Both the position numbers and the translations under genes were made by a program. From NCBI GenBank assembly GCA_030148805.1, contig JASBSS010000018.1, positions 1-64,000 of the forward strand: a DNA stretch of 64,000 nt, in the 5' to 3' direction. Positions within the stretch are counted from its first letter, which is position 1. The number at the start of each line of letters is the position of its first letter. The stretch comes from Thiogranum sp. (GTDB taxonomy: Bacteria; Pseudomonadota; Gammaproteobacteria; DSM-19610). Below, piece by piece: positions 20,089 to 29,573 of the stretch. Under the pieces are notes generated by a model. It saw only the letters and a list, made by a program, of their open reading frames with translations. It had not been told where the DNA came from and made no database searches.

Positions 20089-21453
20089 ATGCACCGCGAC
20101 CCCAAATCTGATGAACGACGCCAAGGACATCCGGCCCCCTCCGATGCGCGCAAGCGCCGCGTACTCAGTCTCAATCAGGTGATCATGTTACTCACCGCGT
20201 CGATAGCGCTCGTCGTGCTGGTATTCGCCGCCATCAGTTTCCGCCTGTCACAGCAACAGCTGGAGGCGCTGCGAGCCGCCGAGAAGCACGAGCAACTCGC
20301 CATCGCCCAGGAAACCCTCGCTCAGCCGCTGAAATTCTATGGCGACCTGGTTCAGTCCTATGCCCGCAATCCGGGAGTCAAGGATATAATCAGTTTCGAG
20401 GACACCGCCGAGGCCCTCGAGTGGTCCCGACACGTGCGCGACGCCCTGCCGCAGGCGATAGGCGTGGCGCTGTTCAGTAGGAATGGCGAGGTCCTCGGCG
20501 ACCCCCTGGCGCAACGCGTTGGCAAGAGCTGTATCGACGACCTCCACCAGCGGCTGGAGAGCCACCCGTCCGCGGCGATCCCCGTGCACAGCACGGTCCC
20601 GGCGCTGGCCCATTTCGACGTGACCGCGCCGGTCGAGGATGAAGACGGCAACACCCTCGGCCTGGTGTTCGTCAGTTTTTCCATCAATGAGTTGAAAAAC
20701 GCCCTCGATCGTCTCGCGGGAGAAGGCGGTGGTGCCGCGCTGCTCGACACTCACGACGGAAAAATATTCGTCGCCAGCCGCGACTGGAGCGACGCGGACT
20801 TCCCCCTCGCCTCCAGGATCCCGGTGGACGGGAGCGACTGGGTGCTCAAGGTGCGCGGCGAGACCCGCCCGCTCACCCTCGCGCTCCCGACCCTGGGCAT
20901 CGTCATTTTCGCCGGCGCCGGACTGATTATCGTCCTGATGCTGATTTTCAACCGGATCCTCACCCGAAACTACTTCCAGGACGTGGAGGATATCCGCAGC
21001 GCGCTGCGTCGCATCCTCGACGGCGAGCCGGTGGACGCCTCCGAGTTCGCCGAACGCCGCTCCTTCCTCCCCCTGGGCGGCAAGTTCAGCCAGGACCTGG
21101 CCGATCTCGGCAATCGCCACAAAGACCTGCAACTTGAGAGCCGCACCGACGCCTTGACCGGCCTGGCAAACCGGCGGGTGTTCGATGAGCGGCTCGACGC
21201 GCTGCTGGCCCGGCTCCCGCACGCCGACCAGGGCTTGTGCGTGCTGCTGCTGGATCTCGACGGATTCAAAGGCGTGAACGATAATTTCGGTCACCCCGCC
21301 GGCGATCTCGTATTGCGCGCCATGGGCAAGGCGTTGCGACGCTCGGTCCGCGCCACCGACCTGGTATCGCGCTGGGGCGGCGACGAATTTGCCGCCATCC
21401 TGGTCGGCCTGCAGGACGAACACGCCAAAAACTGGATCGCGCGGCTACCCTAG
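20089..21453 (+). CDS. membrane diguanylate cyclase, truncated by in-frame amber codon
   Basis: 454 residues to a TAG at 21451-21453. Seen: helix 1 (about residues 32-52), a periplasmic Cache-like sensor, helix 2 (about 265-285), then GGDEF domain with TDALTGLANRRVFDERL, an inhibitory I-site RATD and an intact RWGGDEF (GGDEF at 430-434). The same frame continues after TAG for 64 codons with typical GGDEF C-terminal sequence before TGA at 21646-21648. So the protein is a recent pseudogene, a readthrough product, or a sequencing error. Start is uncertain: ATG at 20089 has GAGG almost touching it. Confidence 0.8.
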   Translation: MHRDPKSDERRQGHPAPSDARKRRVLSLNQVIMLLTASIALVVLVFAAISFRLSQQQLEALRAAEKHEQLAIAQETLAQPLKFYGDLVQSYARNPGVKDIISFEDTAEALEWSRHVRDALPQAIGVALFSRNGEVLGDPLAQRVGKSCIDDLHQRLESHPSAAIPVHSTVPALAHFDVTAPVEDEDGNTLGLVFVSFSINELKNALDRLAGEGGGAALLDTHDGKIFVASRDWSDADFPLASRIPVDGSDWVLKVRGETRPLTLALPTLGIVIFAGAGLIIVLMLIFNRILTRNYFQDVEDIRSALRRILDGEPVDASEFAERRSFLPLGGKFSQDLADLGNRHKDLQLESRTDALTGLANRRVFDERLDALLARLPHADQGLCVLLLDLDGFKGVNDNFGHPAGDLVLRAMGKALRRSVRATDLVSRWGGDEFAAILVGLQDEHAKNWIARLP

Positions 21454-21648
21454 GCCTTCGCGAGCGCGCAACAGGAGCTGACGGAACTGCCACCTGGGGC
21501 TCGCTGCGAGGTCAGCTGCGGTTATCTCTACGTCCGCGACGACGACCGGCGGGACGCCAAAACGCTGCTCGCCGAGGTCGACAAGCGGCTCTATCTCAAC
21601 AAACAGCGCAGAAAGGCGCGACGACAACGACGGGCACGCACCATCTGA
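21454..21648 (+). pseudogene. detached C-terminus of the GGDEF domain
   Basis: 64 codons directly in frame after the amber codon, encoding RCEVSCGYLYVRDDDRRDAK then TLLAEVDKRLYLNKQRRKARR, which is the last strand and helix of a GGDEF domain (the DxxLYxxK-like end). No start codon or RBS of its own, so it would only be made by readthrough of the TAG. Confidence 0.8.
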
Positions 21649-21674
21649 TGCCATCCCCGTGGCACGGCCACGGC

Positions 21675-23576
21675 TCAGGTCGCGCGCTGTTGCAGGGCCT
21701 CCAAAGAGGCGTTGGCGTCGAACCAACGCTGTTCCAATTCCCGGCAGCGATGATCCAGCTGCCCTTTGTGCTGCAACAACGCCTGCAGGCGCGCTTTGTT
21801 GGCCGGGGTATACAGCTCGCCATCGGCCAGCTGGGCCTCCAGGCTCGCCTGCTCGGCAAGCACCTGTTCGAGCTCCTGCTCGGCCTGTCTGACGCGCTCG
21901 CGCAACGGCTGTTCGCGGCGGCGCTGCTCGGCCTGTTCGCGCTTCTCCTGTTTGCGCGCGGTGGCGCCACGCGCGCCGCTCGCCACGGCCTCCTCTCCTG
22001 ACGGGCGTTGCTGCGCCGCCAACCATTGGGGGTACTGTTCGAGCGTGAGCGCGAAAGGTTCCACCTTACGCTCGTGTACCAGCCAGAGCTCGTCGCAACA
22101 AACCTGCAGCAAATGCCGATCGTGCGAGACCAGCACCATGGCGCCAGCGAAATCCTGCAGGGCCTGCGCCAGCGCCTGACGCATTTCCAGATCGAGATGG
22201 TTGGTAGGCTCGTCGAGCAGCAGCAGATTGGGTCCGCGATAAACCAGCAGGGCCAATGCGAGGCGCGATTTCTCGCCGCCGGAAAACGGCTTGGTGGGAC
22301 CCTCGGCCTGACCCCCGCTGAATCCGAACCCCCCCAGGTAGTCGCGCAAATCCTGCTCGCGGGCCCGCGGGTCGATTTGTTGCAGGTGCTCGAGCGGCGA
22401 ATGTGCCGGGTGCAATTGCTCCACCTGGTGCTGGGCGAAATAGCCGATGGCGAGATCCCGAGCCGCCAGGCACTCGCCGGCCGACGGCGACAGCTCTCCC
22501 GCCAGCAGGCGGATCAGGGTGGACTTGCCGGCGCCGTTTCGACCCAGCAGGCCGATACGATCCCCCGGCGACAGACTCAGGCGGACCTGCTCCAGCACCG
22601 GGGTGGCGCCGTAGCCGGCGCCGACATCCTCCAGTTGCAAGAATTGCGGCGGCAGTCGCGGCGGCGTACGCAGACTGAAGCGGAACGGCGAATCCACGTG
22701 CGCCGGGGCAATCTCACGCAGGCGCTGCAGCGCCTTGAGCCGGCTCTGCGCCTGTCGGGCCTTGCTGGCCTTGGCGCGGAAGCGATCGATATACGACTGC
22801 ACATGGGCGATTTCACGTTGTTGTTTACGGTATTCGGCTTGTTGGCCGGCGAGACGCTCGCGGCGCAGCGCCTCGAACGCACTGTAGTTGCCGCCGTAGA
22901 GCTTCACTTCCTGGTTCTCGAGGTGAAGCATTTTCCCCACCACCCGGTCGAGAAACTCGCGATCGTGAGAGATCAGCAACAAGGTGCCGGGGTAATCGCG
23001 CAACCAGTTTTCCAGCCAGATGACCGCATCCAGGTCCAGATGGTTGGTGGGCTCGTCCAACAACAGCAGATCCGAGCGGCGCATCAGGGCGCGGCCCAGG
23101 TTCAGGCGCATCCGCCAGCCGCCGGAGAAAGCACTCACCGGCCGGCGCAGGTCCTCCTGGGTGAAGCCCAGTCCCTGCAACAGCCGTGCTGCCCGGCTGT
23201 TGGCCGCATAACCGTCTATCGCCTCGAGTTGCGCGTGCAACTCGCCCAGGCGCTCGCCCTCGCCGCGCTGCTCGGCCTGGGCCAGCAGGCCGAGCAGCGC
23301 GCGCAATTCCAGGTCACCGTCGAGAACGAACTCGACCGCGGCGCGGTCACTGGCGGCCAGTTGCTGGGCAACATGCGCAACGCGCCAGTGCGGGGGTATC
23401 AGCAGCTCGCCGCTGTCGGCGTGGATTTCCCCCAGCAAGAGAGAAAACAGGCTCGACTTGCCGCTGCCGTTGGCGCCGGTGATTCCGACCTTGTCCCCGG
23501 GGTTTATCTGCACGCTCGCGCCGGCGAACAACAGGCTCGTGCCCCGGCGCAGGCTGACATCGAGTAATTGCAACAT
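21675..23576 (-). CDS. yheS: ABC-F family ATPase YheS
   Basis: 633-residue soluble protein with two ABC domains and no membrane domain; ABC-F proteins act on the ribosome. Seen: first Walker A GITGANGSGKSS (about residue 31-42), signature FSGGWRMRLNLGRAL, Walker B LLLLDEPTNHLDLD; second Walker A GRNGAGKST, FSGGEKSRLALALL and LLLLDEPTNHLDLE. The C-terminal 100 residues are a Glu/Gln/Arg-rich coiled coil, as in YheS (637 in E. coli). Divergent from rluA across 110 bp. Confidence 0.92.
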   Translation of the reverse strand: MLQLLDVSLRRGTSLLFAGASVQINPGDKVGITGANGSGKSSLFSLLLGEIHADSGELLIPPHWRVAHVAQQLAASDRAAVEFVLDGDLELRALLGLLAQAEQRGEGERLGELHAQLEAIDGYAANSRAARLLQGLGFTQEDLRRPVSAFSGGWRMRLNLGRALMRRSDLLLLDEPTNHLDLDAVIWLENWLRDYPGTLLLISHDREFLDRVVGKMLHLENQEVKLYGGNYSAFEALRRERLAGQQAEYRKQQREIAHVQSYIDRFRAKASKARQAQSRLKALQRLREIAPAHVDSPFRFSLRTPPRLPPQFLQLEDVGAGYGATPVLEQVRLSLSPGDRIGLLGRNGAGKSTLIRLLAGELSPSAGECLAARDLAIGYFAQHQVEQLHPAHSPLEHLQQIDPRAREQDLRDYLGGFGFSGGQAEGPTKPFSGGEKSRLALALLVYRGPNLLLLDEPTNHLDLEMRQALAQALQDFAGAMVLVSHDRHLLQVCCDELWLVHERKVEPFALTLEQYPQWLAAQQRPSGEEAVASGARGATARKQEKREQAEQRRREQPLRERVRQAEQELEQVLAEQASLEAQLADGELYTPANKARLQALLQHKGQLDHRCRELEQRWFDANASLEALQQRAT

Positions 23577-23686
23577 GGCGGTTAGTTTACCCGTTGCCCC
23601 GCCCCTGGCCTACGCGCTGTGCCCGCACTGGAGAAACCCCGGCCGGAGGACTACACTGACGCATTTGGGACACTCGGGTCAAACTG

Positions 23687-24343
23687 GTGCAGGACTACAA
23701 TCCGCCGGCCGATGACGGACTGGCCGTGATCTATCATGACGCTGCGCTGCTGGTGCTCGACAAGCCCAGCGGGCTGTTGTCCGTGCCCGGCCGCGGCGAA
23801 CACAAACAGGACTCGTTGTTGACCCGCGCGCGCCGGCACTTTCCGGACCTCGAATGTGTCCACCGTCTGGACATGGAGACCTCAGGACTCATGCTGCTGG
23901 CACACGGCAAACCCATGCAGCGCCTGCTCAACGGTCTGTTCGCCCGGCGCCGGGTGCACAAGCAATACATCGCGCAGGTCGCCGGGTACCTCGACCCCGC
24001 CTGCGGCGAAGTCGATCTGCCGCTGATCTGCGACTGGCCCAACCGCCCGCGCCAGCGGGTCGACCGGCTGGCCGGCAAACCCAGCCGCACCCGCTATCGC
24101 GTGCTCTCTCGCGACCGGGCCGCCAATACCAGCCGGGTCTCGCTGCTGCCGATCACCGGTCGCAGCCATCAGCTACGCGTCCACATGCAGAGTCTGGGAC
24201 ACAGTATTCTCGGCGACCGGCTCTACACCCCCGCGGGCACCCAACCCGGTGCCCCGCGCCTGCTACTGCACGCCTGCGCGCTTGCCTTGCGGCATCCGGT
24301 GCATGGGGATTCCCGCCATTTCATCAGCCGCGCGCCGTTTTGA
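23687..24343 (+). CDS. rluA: bifunctional tRNA/23S rRNA pseudouridine synthase RluA
   Basis: 218 residues. RluA makes pseudouridine at U746 of 23S rRNA and U32 of several tRNAs. Seen: KPSGLLSVPGRGEHKQDS, catalytic HRLDMETSG with the nucleophile Asp, KQYIAQVAG, DLPLICDWPNRP and PITGRSHQLRVHMQSLGH, all close to E. coli RluA. Start is GTG at 23687; no strong RBS was seen. The next gene follows 20 bases later. Confidence 0.94.
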   Translation: MQDYNPPADDGLAVIYHDAALLVLDKPSGLLSVPGRGEHKQDSLLTRARRHFPDLECVHRLDMETSGLMLLAHGKPMQRLLNGLFARRRVHKQYIAQVAGYLDPACGEVDLPLICDWPNRPRQRVDRLAGKPSRTRYRVLSRDRAANTSRVSLLPITGRSHQLRVHMQSLGHSILGDRLYTPAGTQPGAPRLLLHACALALRHPVHGDSRHFISRAPF

Positions 24344-24363
24344 GCCGCGACCGGAACAGGACC

Positions 24364-25077
24364 ATGCATCTCGAAGACTATTATTGCCGCGACGGCAACC
24401 AGATTCGTTTCACCCGTCGCCAGGCCAGCGACTTCGCCAAGGGCGTCGCGGGTGACTTCAACCCGATTCACAATGTGGACGCGAAACGTTTCTGCGTGCC
24501 CGGCGATCTGTTGTTCGCCGTCGCACTACAACGTTACGGATTGAGCGAAAAAATGCGCGTGGTGTTCTCCGGGATGGTCGGCGATGGCGTCAGCCTGGAG
24601 TTTCCCGAGTCCGCAGAGGCCTCCATTGCGGTTCGCGATTCGCACGGCAAAACCTGTCTCGACCTGCAGCGCTCCGGCACCACGACCACCGAGGGCGAAA
24701 GCGTGTGTGGCATTATCGGCTGCTATGTCCGGTTTTCGGGCCAGGCGTTTCCGCATATCCTGGTGCCGTTGATGGCCGAGCACGGACTGATGATCAACCC
24801 GGAACGTCCGTTGATCATCTACGAGAGCATGAGCATCGAACTCGACCGCCTGAACTTCGAGGCCCCGAGCCTGGAACTGACCGACGCACGGCTGGAAATC
24901 CATGGCAAACGCGGCGACACCCACTTGCAGTTCGCGGTGAAAGCCGGCGACCAGGTGATCGGCCGCGGCGCCAAGAGCATGGTGCTGAGCGGCTTGCGCC
25001 CCTACCAGCCCGATCAGATCGAAGAACTGGTCAACGATTACATGGCGCGCAAAAACGGCTTTTTAGCGCAAGCCTGA
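24364..25077 (+). CDS. DUF3581 family protein
   Basis: 237-residue conserved gammaproteobacterial protein of unknown function. Seen: VAGDFNPIHNVDAKRFCVPG, reminiscent of the catalytic segment of MaoC/hot-dog hydratases (D-x4-H), and a second, similar half starting near MINPERPLIIYESMSIELD; this suggests a hot-dog-like fold, but the enzymatic role is not established. Follows rluA by 20 bases and precedes another uncharacterised gene by 15 bases, probably one transcript. Confidence 0.85.
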   Translation: MHLEDYYCRDGNQIRFTRRQASDFAKGVAGDFNPIHNVDAKRFCVPGDLLFAVALQRYGLSEKMRVVFSGMVGDGVSLEFPESAEASIAVRDSHGKTCLDLQRSGTTTTEGESVCGIIGCYVRFSGQAFPHILVPLMAEHGLMINPERPLIIYESMSIELDRLNFEAPSLELTDARLEIHGKRGDTHLQFAVKAGDQVIGRGAKSMVLSGLRPYQPDQIEELVNDYMARKNGFLAQA

Positions 25078-25092
25078 TCGGCGCCCGGGCTC

Positions 25093-26070
25093 ATGTCACC
25101 TGCCTGCTACGGTCAGCGGCTGCTCAATCCCTTTCGCGGAGTGATGAACTGCATCGAGTATCAGGGCGCCGAGGCGGTCACCACCGATGGCCTGCGCTGG
25201 GATATCTATGTGCGCGACACCGATCTGGTGGAGGATCTGGACAACCCGCACCGGGTGCAGACCAGCGACATCCGCTACGGCAGCTGGTCGCCCCGACAGG
25301 GACTGAAACGCGGCGCCATCTACCCCTCGGATGACTTCAAGCTGCTCGAGGAACGCGGAGCGGTGGTCTACGAATATCTGCTGACCCACCACGATGCCAT
25401 TCCCTTCCCGTTACGCGATGTCTACGAATGGTGGCTGCTCGATGCAGCGGGCGCGCCGATGGCCCTGCTCGACAGCGCCGTCGGCGCGCAGGCTATCGAA
25501 CCGGATGGCCGGATCGAGTGGCGCGCCGGCAGGGAATGCGCCCAGCAGTTCCGCTCAGACGCTGCCGCCGGCACAGCCGATGCCGCAACCGCCGCCGAAC
25601 GGCTGAGCGCCCTGGTCAATGCCTATGCCGGCCCGCAACCCGTGGCCCAGTGGTTTCAACGCCACGCAGACGGCTCCGGGACCCTGTTGAACCTGCGTCA
25701 GGGCGAGCCCGAAGCCTCGGCGCGGCGCTTGCCGGCCAGCGCTTTCGACGCGTTCCTTCTCCGCCTGCCCGGTGCGGCTCCACCCGAACACCAGCGCCTG
25801 ATCGCCGACTTTCATGCCTGGCAATCGCCCTGCCTGTTGTTGCTGCCGACCCTGAGCGAGCGCACGCGCGCGCACCTGGAACAGCAGGCGCTGACGCGCG
25901 CCCCGGCGCTCGAGCGCCACCACCGGCTGTATCCGCAGATCATCGACCAGGAGGCGATCCGCGGGGCGCGGGTCGAGGCGTTGCTGCGCGCCGGCGGCGA
26001 CGCGGGCGACGACGAGGACGAAACCATGGCCACCTACTACATAGAGCTGAACGTGACCCGGACCAATTGA
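25093..26070 (+). CDS. conserved protein of unknown function
   Basis: 325-residue cytoplasmic protein. Distinctive N-terminus with CYGQRLLNPFRGVMNCIEYQ, DGLRWDIYVRD and SDIRYGSWSPRQGLKRG, which I associate with uncharacterised proteins in pseudomonads and relatives; no catalytic motif recognised. The C-terminal half is Ala/Arg-rich and helical, ending with an acidic GDDEDE stretch. Probably cotranscribed with rluA and the DUF3581 gene. Confidence 0.75.
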   Translation: MSPACYGQRLLNPFRGVMNCIEYQGAEAVTTDGLRWDIYVRDTDLVEDLDNPHRVQTSDIRYGSWSPRQGLKRGAIYPSDDFKLLEERGAVVYEYLLTHHDAIPFPLRDVYEWWLLDAAGAPMALLDSAVGAQAIEPDGRIEWRAGRECAQQFRSDAAAGTADAATAAERLSALVNAYAGPQPVAQWFQRHADGSGTLLNLRQGEPEASARRLPASAFDAFLLRLPGAAPPEHQRLIADFHAWQSPCLLLLPTLSERTRAHLEQQALTRAPALERHHRLYPQIIDQEAIRGARVEALLRAGGDAGDDEDETMATYYIELNVTRTN

Positions 26071-26086
26071 TGCCGCGGCGCTGGCA

Positions 26087-26341
26087 TCAGACGAATTTCA
26101 ACGCGACACCCAGCGCTTCCACGCGCACGACCTGCGCCGACAACAGCGGCGCGTCCGCCACGTCCAGGGCCTGTATCTGCACCTGGTCGCCGACGATAAT
26201 GCCGGTATGATTGCCACCATACACAAACACGCCGCCATCCGAGAGATCGCGCATCTGCACCCGCCGCTCTCCCACCGAGGGGTGGATCAATTTCACGTCC
26301 GCCAGAAAGGTGGTCCGCGAATGCTGACGTTTTTCGTTCAT
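26087..26341 (-). CDS. PilZ domain protein (c-di-GMP receptor)
   Basis: 84-residue stand-alone PilZ domain. Seen: RQHSR near the N-terminus (RxxxR motif) and DLSDGG (D/NxSxxG motif) about 25 residues later, the two halves of the c-di-GMP site. Ends with ALGVALKF. It is convergent with the uncharacterised gene to its left. A c-di-GMP reader in the same window as the interrupted diguanylate cyclase is notable, but no functional link is shown. Confidence 0.9.
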   Translation of the reverse strand: MNEKRQHSRTTFLADVKLIHPSVGERRVQMRDLSDGGVFVYGGNHTGIIVGDQVQIQALDVADAPLLSAQVVRVEALGVALKFV

Positions 26342-26354
26342 GGTCTCTCGTCCC

Positions 26355-27029
26355 TCAGTTGTCTTGCGCGGCCCCGAACAGAACCGCTTCCTGCCCCGGC
26401 CGCCACACGGGGTATTTTTCCATTACTGCCCTAAACAGCGGATCATCGAGCAAATTATTTAGCCATTGGCGCAGCCGTGGGTAAGGCGCGCGCTCAAACC
26501 AGCCCCGATCCACATGGGCGAACTGGCGGATGAACGGGAAGATGCCGACGTCGGCAACCGTTAACCGCGGCCCAAGCAGATAGGGGCTCGCCCGCAGTTG
26601 CGCCTCCAGCTGGCGCAAAAAAACCTCCCCCTCACGCCGATAGTGCTCTGGCGGGTGGGCGGGAAAACGGCTCGCGTACTTGTAATGATCGAGCGCCGTT
26701 TTGAAGGAAAAGTCATTGATTTCAATCCATTGCCCGGCACGCTCCAGATCGCTCGCCGGCTCGCCCAGCCAACCGTCCGGATCGTTTCGGCGCAACGCCC
26801 ACAGGAGAATCTCCCAGCTTTGCGCGATCACTTCGCCGTCGCCGAGCTGCAACACCGGCACGCGGGGCTGTCGCGGCACGAGCGCCAGCAGGGCCGCGGG
26901 CATGGCGGTCAGTTTCACCTCGCGCAACTCCACCCGGATCCCGGCCCGATACAGGCCCATCCTGGCCCGCATGGCGTAGGGACACCGGCGGAAGCTGTAA
27001 AGAATCGGCAGATGGGTCGGATTTTCCAC
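26355..27029 (-). CDS. glutathione S-transferase family protein
   Basis: 224 residues. N-terminal thioredoxin-like domain with SFRRCPYAMRARMGL (glutaredoxin-like CPYA), cis-Pro region RVPVLQLGDGEVIAQSWEIL, then an all-helical C-terminal domain. The CPYA cysteine suggests Cys-type (omega/beta-like) chemistry such as deglutathionylation rather than classical conjugation. It precedes the PilZ gene on the same strand with a 13-base gap. Confidence 0.88.
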   Translation of the reverse strand: MENPTHLPILYSFRRCPYAMRARMGLYRAGIRVELREVKLTAMPAALLALVPRQPRVPVLQLGDGEVIAQSWEILLWALRRNDPDGWLGEPASDLERAGQWIEINDFSFKTALDHYKYASRFPAHPPEHYRREGEVFLRQLEAQLRASPYLLGPRLTVADVGIFPFIRQFAHVDRGWFERAPYPRLRQWLNNLLDDPLFRAVMEKYPVWRPGQEAVLFGAAQDN

Positions 27030-27070
27030 CTTAATAGTCCCCCCGGTCGAAAGCGCCGCCTGATAGGGCG

Positions 27071-29572
27071 CTATCGCGGCGAACCCTTTTCCGCCTGGCG
27101 GGTCCGCTTACGCGTCGCAGGAGATGCGCGCAACGGATCCTCCGGCCATGCGTGTTTGGGGTAGCGACCGCGCAACTCCTTTCTTACCGCTTGGTAACTA
27201 CCGCTCCAAAAACCGGACAGATCCCGCGTCACCTGCACCGGGCGCTGCGCCGGCGACAGCAAGTGCAACAGCAGCGGGACTTGCCCGCCGGCCACGCAGG
27301 GCGTGTGCGCCAGACCGAACATTTCCTGCAAACGTACCGCCAGGACCGGAATCTCCCCGCTGTAATCGACCCGCAAGCGGGATCCGCTGGGCACTTGCAG
27401 ATACGTCGGCGCCCACTCGTCCAGCCGTTGCAGCTGACGCCAGTCGAGGCGCGCGCGCAGCAGCGCGGGCAGGTCCAGGGTCTTGAGCTGGGCCAGGCGG
27501 TGCAGGCCGTGCAAGTGAGGCATGAGCCAGGTCTCAGCGTCCGCCAGCAATGCCTGCGCGGAGAAATCCGGCCATTCGGCCGGTGCCAACGCGCGCAGGA
27601 AATTCACCCGGTCCTGAAGCTGGCGCGCCTGCGTATCCCAGGGCAAACAGCCTAAACCGCGATCACGAATGCCGGCGAGCAACGCGCGCGCCACCGCAGT
27701 GGGGTCGGCAGCGGACAAAGGTCGCTCAGAGAGCACCAACTGGCCCAGGACGCGGCGATGCGTGGCCTGCACGCAGCCGGCCCGCGCATCCCAGACGATC
27801 TGCTCGGTCTCGCGCATCAGATCCCTGTGCCAGGCGTTCAACAGGCCGCCATCCAGCGCCGCGGCGAGAAAGACGCGCGCTTCGCGGCCCCCGGCCAGGT
27901 CAGCGGCCACGATCAGCTCCTGCGCGGCCAAGGGCTCGGTGGCACTGAAACAGGCCCCGCGACCGTTGCTCAGCAAGAACCGGTTGCCATCCCCGGGCCG
28001 GCGCTGGGCGATGCGATCGGGATAGGCGAACGCGAGCAGGGCACCGCATAAACGGTCATCGTCCCTAGCCGGCGGCCGCCGCTGCACGCCCAATTGACGA
28101 CCCCAACGATCCGCCAGGGCCTGAATCCGTCGCCGTTTGGCGTTGTCCGCGACCGGCTCGGCGGCGTGCAACCACCCCAGACGCGACTCCAGGTCGCAGC
28201 CCCCGCCGCCAGCGCCCGGCTCGCTCAACAGCGCCGCCAACTCGCAGGCCAGAGGGACACAGTCATGCTCGCGGGCGCACAGCATCATGTGCGCCAGGCG
28301 CGGATGCACGCCCAGCGCCAGCATGGCGCGACCGTGGGCGGTCACCAGCCCGCGCTCATCGAGTGCCCGCAGGGCGCCGAGCAGCTCGCGCGCCTGCGCC
28401 ACATGCGCCGCCGGGGGCGCGTCGAGCCAGCACAGCCGCTGGTAGTCCGTCTCACCCCAGTGCGCCAACTCCAGCACCAGCGGCGCCAGATCCGCGCGCA
28501 GGATTTCGGCGTCCGGCCGGGGCACCAGGGACCGCGTTTGCGGCCACAGCCGGTAACAGACCCCGGGTTCGAGCCGACCGGCCCGACCGGCCCGTTGACG
28601 GGCGCTGGCCTGCGAGACGGGCACCGTCACCAGGCGATCCAGTCCACTGTTGGCGTCGAAGCGCAGCTCGCGCGCCAGCCCCGCGTCGACGACGACGCGC
28701 ACGCCTTCGATAGTGAGGCTGGTCTCGGCGATGGAAGTCGCCAGCACCAGTTTACGCCGCCCCGCCGGCGCCGGCTGGATCGCCGCGTCCTGGGCCTGGG
28801 CCTCCAACCGCCCATAGAGCGCGACCACCTGCACGTCGCCAGGCAGTTCCCGCTGGCGCAAAGCCTGTTGCAATTGGCGGATCTCCCCCTCTCCGGGGAG
28901 AAACACCAGCAGACTGCCGCTTTCACGGTCACAGATATCGGCCAGTCGGGTCGCCACCTCGGCGCACCAGGCGAGGCGTTGCCGCTCGTAGGAATGGCGC
29001 AACGCCCGATAGTGCAGGGTCACCGGGTAGCTGCGGCCCTCGCTGGCCAACACCGGTGCGCCATCCAACAGCGCGGCCACGGCCTGATCGTCCAGGGTGG
29101 CAGACATCACCAGCAGGCGCAAATCCGGACGCAGCGCGCGCTGACTGTCGCGGCACAGCGCCAAACCCAGATCCGCAGCCAGGCTGCGCTCGTGGAACTC
29201 GTCGAAAATGACGGCACCGACACCCGCTAGCGTCGGATCCTGTTGCACCAGACGTACCAGGATCCCCTCGCTCACCACTTCGATCCGGGTCCGCTCGCCG
29301 ATCTGGCGGTCGTGGCGCACCCGGTAGCCCACCGTCTGACCCACCGCCTCGCCCAGACTCGCCGCCATAAAGCGCGCCGCCGCGCGAACCGCCACCCGGC
29401 GGGGCTCCAACATCAGGATGCGGCCACCCCCGAGCCAGGCGCTGTCGAGCAACGCCAGGGGTACCCGCGTCGTCTTGCCGGCGCCGGGGGCGGCCTGCAA
29501 CACCAGGCTGGCGTGGCGCTCCAGCGCCTGGCGCAACCGCGGCAGCAGTGCGTCGATCGGCAACGTGGCCAT
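27071..29572 (-). CDS. hrpB: ATP-dependent RNA helicase HrpB
   Basis: 833-residue DEAH-type helicase. Seen: Walker A QAAPGAGKTTRVPLALL, DEFHERSLAADLGLALC (motif II DEFH), SAT motif VMSATLD, motif VI QRAGRAGRLEPG, then the HrpB-specific C-terminal region ending GRYPKHAWPEDP. The start was set at MATLPIDALLPRL: it sits one base after the ybaN-like stop (TAA-G-ATG) and has no Shine-Dalgarno of its own, suggesting translational coupling. Cellular role of HrpB is not well defined. Confidence 0.95.
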   Translation of the reverse strand: MATLPIDALLPRLRQALERHASLVLQAAPGAGKTTRVPLALLDSAWLGGGRILMLEPRRVAVRAAARFMAASLGEAVGQTVGYRVRHDRQIGERTRIEVVSEGILVRLVQQDPTLAGVGAVIFDEFHERSLAADLGLALCRDSQRALRPDLRLLVMSATLDDQAVAALLDGAPVLASEGRSYPVTLHYRALRHSYERQRLAWCAEVATRLADICDRESGSLLVFLPGEGEIRQLQQALRQRELPGDVQVVALYGRLEAQAQDAAIQPAPAGRRKLVLATSIAETSLTIEGVRVVVDAGLARELRFDANSGLDRLVTVPVSQASARQRAGRAGRLEPGVCYRLWPQTRSLVPRPDAEILRADLAPLVLELAHWGETDYQRLCWLDAPPAAHVAQARELLGALRALDERGLVTAHGRAMLALGVHPRLAHMMLCAREHDCVPLACELAALLSEPGAGGGGCDLESRLGWLHAAEPVADNAKRRRIQALADRWGRQLGVQRRPPARDDDRLCGALLAFAYPDRIAQRRPGDGNRFLLSNGRGACFSATEPLAAQELIVAADLAGGREARVFLAAALDGGLLNAWHRDLMRETEQIVWDARAGCVQATHRRVLGQLVLSERPLSAADPTAVARALLAGIRDRGLGCLPWDTQARQLQDRVNFLRALAPAEWPDFSAQALLADAETWLMPHLHGLHRLAQLKTLDLPALLRARLDWRQLQRLDEWAPTYLQVPSGSRLRVDYSGEIPVLAVRLQEMFGLAHTPCVAGGQVPLLLHLLSPAQRPVQVTRDLSGFWSGSYQAVRKELRGRYPKHAWPEDPLRASPATRKRTRQAEKGSPR

Positions 29573-29573
29573 C

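Noticed and set aside
28094-29230. 378-codon plus-strand frame inside hrpB
   Set aside because: Antisense shadow with Gln/Arg-rich repeats; helicase motifs are on the opposite strand.
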